From contig MCFL01000059.1 of NCBI GenBank assembly GCA_002102555.1, positions 62,001 through 126,000 on the forward strand: a stretch of DNA of 64,000 nt, read 5' to 3'. Position numbers and translations under genes: made by a program. The notes under the pieces were generated by a model. It saw only the letters and a list, made by a program, of their open reading frames with translations. It ran no database searches and was not told the DNA's origin. The DNA comes from Catenaria anguillulae PL171 (lineage: Eukaryota > Blastocladiomycota > Blastocladiomycetes > Blastocladiales > Catenariaceae). This document shows, piece after piece, positions 56,928 to 64,000 of the stretch (its first letter is position 1; every line of letters starts with the position of its first letter).

Positions 56928-59900
56928 TCAAGGGGCGAGAATGCTTCCATCACTTGTGTTCGGGAATCGGATTCCGCCGTTGGCTGAGGACACAGAGAGT
57001 GTGAAAAATAAGCACACAAAAATGTCCTGAGGTTGGCTGGGAATTGTGTTATGTGTACATCCGCATGCAAACCCTGCATCGGCAACTGGGAGCAGCCAAG
57101 CAGGAGGATATCTGCGGCAGCATTCTTTTTCCCTTTCTCCGTCGAGTGTCTGTATTGTATCGTATGGTGGGGATGATTTCAAATGTGTGAAGGCATATAC
57201 ATAGTTGGCGTTGTTCGCGCACTTCACGATTGCGTCAAATGGAGGTGTGTCGGCAATCAAGGGCTCATGGGTCAAGAAAATTACATGCCAGAGAGCATGT
57301 GAGTGAAGTGGATACATGTAACCCAATGAAGTGTATCTAACACATAAATACGAAAGGTCAACCGACACAGTTGAGAGACACGTAATCTTCAACTCGTCAA
57401 TCGTTGTCTTGACCAACTCAACATCCTTTGCCGTCGCCAGCAACCCAAACGGTCTGACCTCCAAGGCAACCGACCGCGGCTCTAAGTCGGCCAGCAACTG
57501 CGCAAGCGTTGCCGCCACCAGCGTCGCATCCCGTTTCCCGTATGGCAAACGGGCAACCTTGACAACAACCGACTCCTTGACTGCACCTGGACCCAATCGA
57601 ACTGGATACCCGCCGCCGCCCATCTCGCGGCCAATCAAGGCCCGCCAGCTTTTGCGGTTCTCAAACGAGCCTATGAAATGCATCGTGAGCGACTTGGCCG
57701 ACACCAACCTCATTCCCCGATCGGTGTCATCCACATTGTCAACGCGCACAAACTTGACACCCACGCTCGGGCAAAGCAACGGATGCGTCACCAGCTCAAC
57801 CATCCCAGGCACCACATATCCACCATGCGTCCCACGACCCACGACCAACCGCTGCAGCCGCGGAATCAATGTGCGCACGGGATCCAACCTGGGCAACCCC
57901 GAAACCAAGTGCATTGAGCGCAAGTTTGGAAACGCTAGCCCATCCAACTCGAACACATGGGCCTGCGCGGCCATGTGCAGCTCGAGCGACTCGAGATGTA
58001 CAAACTCGAGCGGCGCATCGGGCGTCCAGGTGGCCAAGGCCACAGTCGAGTTCTCGTGCGAGTTGCGCGTTGCGTGAATGGCGAGGTGCTTGAGGCTCGG
58101 TACTTGGCGGAGGATGCGCGGCCAGGTAAAGTGGTTGAACCGCGCAAGGTGCAGAGTGAGCCGAGTCAGGTGCGAGTAGTGCCGGCCCAGAACTGGGGTC
58201 CCATAGAATAGATCCGAGTTGGTTTTGCGCGACTTGTGCAGTGTAAGCGACGTGAGCCCCGGGAATGTGGCGTGCAAGTGCAGGTCCTTGAACAGGTCGA
58301 ATTGGATTTCGACGTGGGTGACAGTAGAGGAAAAGACTTGCTTTGGGCGGCGGCGGGCAGGGCCGTCAAACAAGATGTAGTCGACCGATGGAATGCAGAG
58401 CGACTCGAGGTGTGCGAGTTGGCCAAGCTGAGCCATTTCGTTGGGCGTCAAGTAGTGCGTCACGCGCCGGCCCTTGTACCCGAATGGAATCGAGAAATGT
58501 GTCAGGTTGGGCATGTGCGCTAAAGGGAGCTTGGGAAGCGCAATTGAATGTCCGTCGGGGCCATTGTCGGGCTGGTCGTGCAGATCCGTGAGCGTGAAAT
58601 GAGTCAGCGCTGGGAATGCGTAGGACGTAAGGGCCAGCGTTGATGATAAGGGGCTGGGGATGGGCGGAAAGAGGGTTTCGAGCCAGTTGGGGGTAAACCA
58701 CTCAGCTGCGATTTGGCACGACAAGACGAGCGATGTCAAGGCGGGCATGTGGATCGGGAATGGGCCGTCCACCCAACTCCAACTCGAAAGCGCAAAGTCG
58801 AGGACAAGCCGAGTGAGGACGGAGCTTGTGAAAAGCGGGTTGATGGAACAACTTGCACCCGCCGCAACGGATCGGAAGCCAATGCCGCCATACCCTTGCT
58901 CATCAAATCGAACCAAGTTTGGCAGCTTGGAAATGACGGAATGGAAATCGCTGTCGCGGTCAAACCCTTCGTCATGCAATACGCGAATGGTGCGGGTATG
59001 GTTGGTGAAATGCGGGCAGTAGTGGCAGCCGTTGACAAATGCCCAGTCGAAATGACAAATGTGGTCAAAATGATGGGTGAGTGGCGAGTAGAATGTTGAT
59101 GTCGTCTGCCCAGAGATGGTGTAGAAGCGAAGCGTGTGGACACGAGAGCCTGGGATGGTTTCGAGAAAGCGCAAGTAATTGCCAAGAAGCATGTCGGGCG
59201 GGTACTCGTGGTTGAAGTGGCCCAAGTTGAGATCTGGGTCCAAGTCATCCACTGTCAGCTCGGTGACAAGGTGAAGAGGGTAGGGCACGAGGATGAGACC
59301 ATCTTGAATGCGAATGTTGGATATTGGCCGACCCCACAACGAAGAAATGCCTCGGGCGACAACATCAAGGCGGCTGGCATCGTTGGTGGCCGAGCTCGTG
59401 TGACCAAGCTCATGCTCCACCAACGACGCAAAGTACAATCCGCCTTCGAACACGACCAACGGATAGAGAAAAGGGTAGTGTTGGGCAGAAACTTTGCGGA
59501 TACGGGTCGCAAGTGTCTGGTTTGCGAGTGGCCGGTTGTAGCAAGGAAACACACACGACTCGACCACTTGCCGGTGCCGCTGCACCAATTTTTGATGGAT
59601 GTGCTGCTCATCTAGAGTTGGGCTTTCGAGCTTCCATGGTCGGACCAAACGCTTTTCTTGCACTTGGGCACCACTGCCACTGCCTGTGCTGTCGAACGAG
59701 GCGTTTTCGGCAAACGTTGTTGGCTCGGACCCCGATGATGGTGTTTGGGTCGATGCGGTGCCCGTGGTTGTCGAGCTGCGGAAGACGAGCGTCAAGTTAT
59801 GCCAAACAACGGGATGAGCTGCTTGGTATGCCGCCTTGCATGTCCATCCAAAACGGGCCAAGTCTCGCCATCGACCAGTGTGGGGTTGAGCGACAATGGC

Positions 59901-60080
59901 TTCGACAAGCAGGTGCCAAAGTTCAGAAGGGAGGGCAGCGGACTGTGTGTGTGTCATGATGCATTGGGTCTTCATTCTTCTTCCTACATAGGGGCAATAT
60001 TCATTGTGAGCAGGATACAGTGACACATATGCATGGCAAATGTCTACGATTTGTGTTGGGCAGGCGAGCTCATGAAACAT
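56928..60080 (-). CDS. Large F-box protein with LRR-like repeats
   Basis: A single open frame of 1050 aa from the ATG at 60080; in-frame ATGs a few dozen codons later (MKTQCIM, MTHTQS) are alternatives. An F-box-like motif is near residues 48-95 (ALPSELWHLLVEAIVA ... FGWTCKAAYQAAHPVVWHNL). The body has irregular leucine-rich units (FPALTHFTLTDLHDQ, HLESLCIPSVDYILF, FPGLTSLTLHKSRKTN, HLTRLTLHLARFN, VPSLKHLAIHATRN, FPNLRSMHLVSGL). A SCF ubiquitin-ligase substrate adaptor is the likely role. The last ~130 residues look less protein-like, and the true end may be earlier through an intron. It is the same general design as 24611-26722, but the two are not close copies. Confidence 0.7.
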   Translation of the reverse strand: MFHELACPTQIVDICHAYVSLYPAHNEYCPYVGRRMKTQCIMTHTQSAALPSELWHLLVEAIVAQPHTGRWRDLARFGWTCKAAYQAAHPVVWHNLTLVFRSSTTTGTASTQTPSSGSEPTTFAENASFDSTGSGSGAQVQEKRLVRPWKLESPTLDEQHIHQKLVQRHRQVVESCVFPCYNRPLANQTLATRIRKVSAQHYPFLYPLVVFEGGLYFASLVEHELGHTSSATNDASRLDVVARGISSLWGRPISNIRIQDGLILVPYPLHLVTELTVDDLDPDLNLGHFNHEYPPDMLLGNYLRFLETIPGSRVHTLRFYTISGQTTSTFYSPLTHHFDHICHFDWAFVNGCHYCPHFTNHTRTIRVLHDEGFDRDSDFHSVISKLPNLVRFDEQGYGGIGFRSVAAGASCSINPLFTSSVLTRLVLDFALSSWSWVDGPFPIHMPALTSLVLSCQIAAEWFTPNWLETLFPPIPSPLSSTLALTSYAFPALTHFTLTDLHDQPDNGPDGHSIALPKLPLAHMPNLTHFSIPFGYKGRRVTHYLTPNEMAQLGQLAHLESLCIPSVDYILFDGPARRRPKQVFSSTVTHVEIQFDLFKDLHLHATFPGLTSLTLHKSRKTNSDLFYGTPVLGRHYSHLTRLTLHLARFNHFTWPRILRQVPSLKHLAIHATRNSHENSTVALATWTPDAPLEFVHLESLELHMAAQAHVFELDGLAFPNLRSMHLVSGLPRLDPVRTLIPRLQRLVVGRGTHGGYVVPGMVELVTHPLLCPSVGVKFVRVDNVDDTDRGMRLVSAKSLTMHFIGSFENRKSWRALIGREMGGGGYPVRLGPGAVKESVVVKVARLPYGKRDATLVAATLAQLLADLEPRSVALEVRPFGLLATAKDVELVKTTIDELKITCLSTVSVDLSYLCVRYTSLGYMYPLHSHALWHVIFLTHEPLIADTPPFDAIVKCANNANYVYAFTHLKSSPPYDTIQTLDGEREKECCRRYPPAWLLPVADAGFACGCTHNTIPSQPQDIFVCLFFTLSVSSANGGIRFPNTSDGSILAP

Positions 60081-60249
60081 CGCCCACGCAGTGAGTCACA
60101 CATTTTCCATGCCACTTCAAGTGCCTCCACGACAGGTGCAAAATACATGTGGCCATACAGGAATCATCATTGCATCAAGACAGTTGTTGGGAAACACTTC
60201 TGCAACTCTTATCATTCCACCCGATCTGAAGCAACAAAAGGATTCCACG

Positions 60250-62159
60250 CTACACCTCCACAGCCGTTCCGACCTGACCTTTCTCCTCTCCCTCCTGCTC
60301 ACCGCCCGCGACCAACCCGATAAACTGCGGCGGCAACTCCTCACCCTCATCGGGAATGCCCGAAAACTCGTCGCCAAACTCGGCCTCGAGCTCTTCACCT
60401 GTTCCTTCAATCGGCTCGCTAACAAGCTCATCGCCCGTGCCTTCAATCGGCTCGCCCACCAGCTCGCCCTCGCCTTCGCCAGGTGCACCAATGACTTCAC
60501 CGCCGTCACCCGCTGCAGGCGGCTCCTCCGGCTGGACTGGCGCGGGCGGCGCCAAGCCGTTTCCGTTTCCGTTTCCGTTTCCGGCGTCCGCGCCGCCAAT
60601 GAACAAGAACCGGTTGGGCGATCCGCGAAGGTCTCCACGCACAATACCGGGCGTGGCCGACGACAAGAGCTGTTGAGTGGCTTGCTCGCGAGACATGCCT
60701 TGGCCCATGAGTACGGCCATGACGCCGGCAACGTGTGGGCTGGCCATGGATGTGCCTGTTGGTCAACATGCAATCGAGCCGAGGATGAGTTGATCAAGTT
60801 TGGCCGCGTGGGAAATGGGACGTGTGTTCTCATGGGACGTACCGCTAAGGACGGCGGATGCTTGCGAGTTTGCCCTGGCAGATTCAATGTTGACGCCAGG
60901 ACCTGGACAGACATGTATCGACAGAGGAGGTGAGCATTATATTTGAGCGAGCAACGTGTGAGTGCGAGTGCACAGTTCAGCGTACCGAAAATGTCGGTGC
61001 AAGAGCCAAAGTTGGAGAAAGACGCAATGGTATCGGTGCGTGGATCGGCTGAATGTGAGACAATGTTGGACATGGTCAGTGAGCATCCTATCGAAAACGC
61101 ATTTGTATGAGACAAGAACCGATAACGTACTTGCGCCAACAGTAATAGCCTCAGGAACAAATGCAGGCGACACGTTGCACGCATCCTGTGCCTCATTTCC
61201 AGCTGTAAAGTCTAGTCAGCAAAGAGAACCCCGGTCATATCATCGAAAAGACCGCAGCAACGAACCGGCAACTACAACAGCGATGCCTTGGCCCGTCAGC
61301 GCTTGAATCGCTCGCTGTGTCGTCGTCTCATCGCCGGGGGCCTTTGGCCCGCCGAGCGACATGTTCAACACACTCGGGCGGCGGCGCTGCTGAACCGTCT
61401 GCGACACGAGCTGCATGGCTTGCAAGACGGCGATTTGCGACGAGGAGCCCGTGCGATCAAACACTTTGATGCACAGCACGTTGGCTTTGCGAGCGATACC
61501 GAACCGGGCGCCAGCACTGGATAGAAACATCCAAGAGAAAAAGTGAGTTGAACGTCCTTGTCTCAAGTCGAATCCAGTCCGAAAGAAATAGCGTTCACGC
61601 ACGCTGTAGCGGAAACATGTGTGCCATGCCCATTCAAATCCTGCTGCCCCTCGCCCGTCAAATCCCTGACGAGCGTGGCCCTGCCCTGCAACTCTGGATG
61701 ATTCACGTCGCACCCGGAATCAATCACATACACGTCCGCGCCCTCGCCCGCAGAGTCCGGAAACGTAAACCTGCCATCGAGGCCCTGGCGCGCATCAATG
61801 CGGTCGAGCCCCGGCACGGCCCCGTTTTGCGTGGCATACAACTTCCACTTAATTTCGGGCTCCACGTTGCGTACATTGGACTTTGCAGCTTGCATGATTT
61901 TTGCGCGCATTTGCGGGCCGGGGTCGGGCAGCGCTACGGCTCGGAACGTTGAACCAACGTCCATGCGCTGGAGGCGTGAACGCAGGTCTGGCAAGTTGGC
62001 TTCTTGCGCGTACAGTTGCGACAGAGTCGACACGGTCGATTCCCAGTCGGCCGTTGATGAGAATTCGACCAGAATTTGGCCCGAGCGCGCGGGAGCGGCG
62101 TGCGCGGCGGTCGACAGGAAAAGCGCCACGAGAGCGAGTGTGAGTGCGAGGCGAGACAT
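60250..62159 (-). CDS. Secreted proteinase K-like subtilisin (S8A), copy 2
   Basis: Six exons: 62159-61603, 61516-61266, 61202-61131, 61048-60986, 60902-60843, 60755-60250 (502 aa), all in frame. A signal peptide (residues 1-21, MSRLALTLALVALFLS) leads to an I9-type propeptide (SGQILVEFSSTADWESTVST). The catalytic Asp is in DVYVIDSGCDVNHP, the His in NGHGTHVSATAAG, and the Ser in GTSMASPHVAG; the oxyanion Asn is in VVVAAGNEAQDAC. The C-terminal ~120 residues are a low-complexity tail. A GNGNGNGNG run is followed by acidic repeats of the type GELVGEPIEGTGDELVSEPI, unlike the Pro/Thr tail of copy 1. The two genes share domain order but only some intron positions, so the duplication looks old. 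Confidence 0.95.
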
Positions 62160-62418
62160 CTTGAGGGAGTGTTTTTGGTTTGGTTTGGTAGAATAAAAAA
62201 GCGACCAGTCTAAGCTCGACAGCCAGTGTACGAGGGTCTCTTGAAAGTGGGTTCGTTGTTGAAGTGAGGTGTGCTTGACAACCAGGGCAAATCTTGAGTT
62301 GGTTCTTGAAAGTGACAAAGGTATTTCGTGGGCCAGCACGATACTTGAGAATTGTGAATGGAGACAGGTCTGCATGAAAAGGGAGGGATAATTGAGGCGG
62401 CGGCGGACATGCGCCGGC

Positions 62419-62428
62419 TATATAAATA
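62419..62428 (-). promoter_or_regulatory. Possible TATA box of subtilisin 2
   Basis: TATATAAATA on the plus strand, reading TATTTATATA on the minus strand, about 260 bases before the subtilisin 2 ATG. Orientation is ambiguous, and no plus-strand gene follows. Confidence 0.35.
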
Positions 62429-63026
62429 CAGCAGTCGGGTGCCTCTGACCGTCACTGACCCGATGACCAAGGAACGCCCCCGTTGCCAGCCTGCATTTTG
62501 CCTGGGCTTCATATCACATTGCCTGGCCAACCGTTCTTGCGAAGATTGCCGAGTGGCAAGAGTATTGCCGGCAACTGTGTGTGCTTGACGCTATTGCGAG
62601 CAAGTCATGGATTACGAGGCTGATGGGCCGAAGCAAGTTGGCGACTGGATGGGGCAGGTCATGAAGGCTGGAGCGACGCGTAATGACGCGTGCGTAGCTG
62701 TCTCACATGAATTACTTCGACCTTTCAAGCTGGTCGCCTCAAATCGGGAAGCGAGACGTTTGGGATATCAGGCCGACGGATCGCGCATTTCGGGACGAAT
62801 ATGGCAGCTCTCACGAGCTTGTGACCTATGAGTAAATGGCGTCACACGAGCTGAACTTCGTTTCGTGCCTCCGGTTCAGATTACACCTTCCGCAGTTTGG
62901 GCTGTCCGTACAAATCGTTAGTAGCGGATCGCGTTGGGAACAAGAAGCCTTATGTAGCTGAAGTGTGTTGCCGTTGCAAGTTGCAACGTAAGACAAGTGC
63001 CGCTGCAACGGAATACAAGCCGGGAT

Positions 63027-63043
63027 CCGATGGGGGACCGATG
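63027..63043 (+). repeat. Short match to the MULE terminal repeat
   Basis: CCGATGGGGGACCGATG is identical to 17 bases of the right MULE terminal repeat, and TTGAAG then resembles its CTTAAG continuation. It could be the eroded end of a related element. The match is short. Confidence 0.35.
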
Positions 63044-63413
63044 TTGAAGTTGGCATGGGGGCTAATTTATAGAATTCGAACGCAAAACACGAAAAGAATG
63101 GGGGATAGAATACAGTGGGACCGGGGAAAATACATGATGTATGGATCCAGGTGAGAAAAGGACTATCGAAATGGAGTGTGAGGGGAAAACGGGGTGATGG
63201 GAGAAACGAAAAAAGAGTGGAGGAAAAAAAAGGCCATGGTGGAAAAGAGTACACATTGCGACAATGAGGGCGAACTGGCGACATTAGTGGGGGACAAGAA
63301 GGGAAACGGCATCAAACGAATAACAAAACAAAACGCAAAGGCAATGAAGGATCCAAATGCGCAGGGCAAACCGATACACAAGCTCGGGAATCTAAAGAGA
63401 CAAGGCCTCACCC

Positions 63414-64000
63414 TCAATTACCACCCAAATCGGGCTTTGTCCAGACACGCGCAAAGAACCCGACGCTTCCAATACTCCCATCCCACAAACCAAAGCACGT
63501 TGTGAATGCGACCACGCCGGGAATCTCTGGCCTTAACCCGCCGCCTTCGACCACGGCAAGCTCGGCATCAAACGGCGAGTTATCCACGGGCACATACAAT
63601 CCGACGCCGGGATACTCGCGCTTGAGGCGGAGGAACCAGTCGAGCACCACATGCAGGAGATTGTCGAGTACATCCTCTGCAGGCGACGGCACGCCATGTG
63701 CATGGAACGTGTCGGCCAAGGTATTGCGCGCATGAACAAGCAGCGGGCGCAAGTGCGCAAGCAGAGGCGATGCAAGCGACGGGCTCGACATGCAATGGTC
63801 CAGCACCACAAACAAGAGATGTGCAGACAACCCAATCGGGTTTTCGTTCTCGACCTGGGCCTTGTCCTTGTGCGCGGCAATCTTTTCGGGTTCCTTGAGG
63901 TCCTTTTTCAGCTCGGGCAGGTGTTTCTTGAGCATGGTCAAGTGGGCGCCAACTTGCAGCGGGTTGGTCAGCGTGACAAACACGTCCGTGAGCAAGATTT
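63414..64000 (-). CDS. 3' part of an unrecognised gene, cut by the window edge
   Basis: The minus-strand frame is open from the window end to a stop at 63414 (about 195 residues visible). It reads well as protein: LTDVFVTLTNPLQVGAHLTM, ENPIGLSAHLLFVVLDHC, LLHVVLDWFLRLKREYPGVG and GVVAFTTCFGLWDGSIGSVG. It has no low complexity and a steady codon pattern. I do not recognise the family. The N-terminus lies beyond 64000. Confidence 0.6.
   Translation of the reverse strand, partial: ILLTDVFVTLTNPLQVGAHLTMLKKHLPELKKDLKEPEKIAAHKDKAQVENENPIGLSAHLLFVVLDHCMSSPSLASPLLAHLRPLLVHARNTLADTFHAHGVPSPAEDVLDNLLHVVLDWFLRLKREYPGVGLYVPVDNSPFDAELAVVEGGGLRPEIPGVVAFTTCFGLWDGSIGSVGFFARVWTKPDLGGN

Larger units (their letters stand above)
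62160..63413. other. Subtilisin 2 upstream region
   Basis: No coding frame I would defend over 1.25 kb. It includes a TATA-like patch at 62419-62428 and a short stretch resembling the MULE terminal repeat at 63027-63043. Confidence 0.4.

Noticed and set aside
60117-61196. 359-codon frame overlapping the 3' half of subtilisin 2 on the same strand
   Set aside because: Runs through introns of the subtilisin and reads Ser/Arg-rich in the repeat tail; out of frame with the protease.
1-64000. CRISPR arrays, bacterial operons, phage or plasmid origins
   Set aside because: Introns in most genes, no repeat-spacer pattern, no bacterial-type gene clustering; the DNA is nuclear eukaryotic.

Overview
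The window looks like nuclear DNA of a fungus. Genes are GC-rich at third positions and carry short introns, mostly about 50-100 nt. The gene set is eukaryotic and fungal in flavour: an ALG9 mannosyltransferase, a Tgl4/Tgl5-type patatin lipase, two proteinase K-like subtilisins, a chitin-binding-type LPMO-like protein, membrane-SH3 and F-box proteins, and a CHASE-type histidine kinase. An early-diverging zoosporic fungus (Blastocladiomycota or chytrid-like) would fit, but that placement is inference. Nothing bacterial, viral or CRISPR-like was seen.

Layout. 0-3.1 kb: 3' part of a non-LTR retrotransposon ORF with RNase H. 3.9-8.6 kb: three secreted or surface genes (tandem-CAP protein, GKKG-rich protein, LPMO-like protein with a CBM19-like tail). 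9.2-11.8 kb: a multi-frame relic. 12-21.4 kb: housekeeping genes (ALG9, a 1112-aa patatin lipase, a phosphoglucomutase/phosphopentomutase). 22.8-26.7 kb: an unrecognised Ser/Pro-rich protein and an F-box protein. 27.3-29.3 kb: a broken and an intact copy of a multi-pass membrane protein. 30-31.6 kb: subtilisin 1. 33.0-39.4 kb: a complete Mutator-like element (175-bp terminal inverted repeats, 9-bp target duplication) with a DDE/SWIM transposase and a protein holding two Ulp1-like protease domains. 40.1-44.5 kb: CHASE histidine kinase and inositol monophosphatase. 44.9-56.7 kb: two further members of the multi-pass membrane family flanking an SH3 protein, a ubiquitin-like/AN1 protein and a membrane-SH3 protein; the last two are broken by small frame shifts. 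57-62.2 kb: a second F-box/LRR-like protein and subtilisin 2. The last 0.6 kb is the 3' part of an unrecognised gene running off the window.

How the genes fit together. Several products act at the cell surface or outside the cell (two subtilisins, CAP protein, LPMO-like protein, GKKG protein, membrane-SH3 protein, CHASE receptor, multi-pass membrane proteins), which suits an organism that senses and digests external substrates. They are not co-directional and form no operon. The most distinctive items are the Mutator-like element with a tandem Ulp1-like protease, the dispersed multi-pass membrane family, and a receptor histidine kinase whose ATPase half has lost its recognisable motifs. Exon structures were built by hand from splice motifs and reading-frame continuity; terminal exons and starts are the least certain parts.
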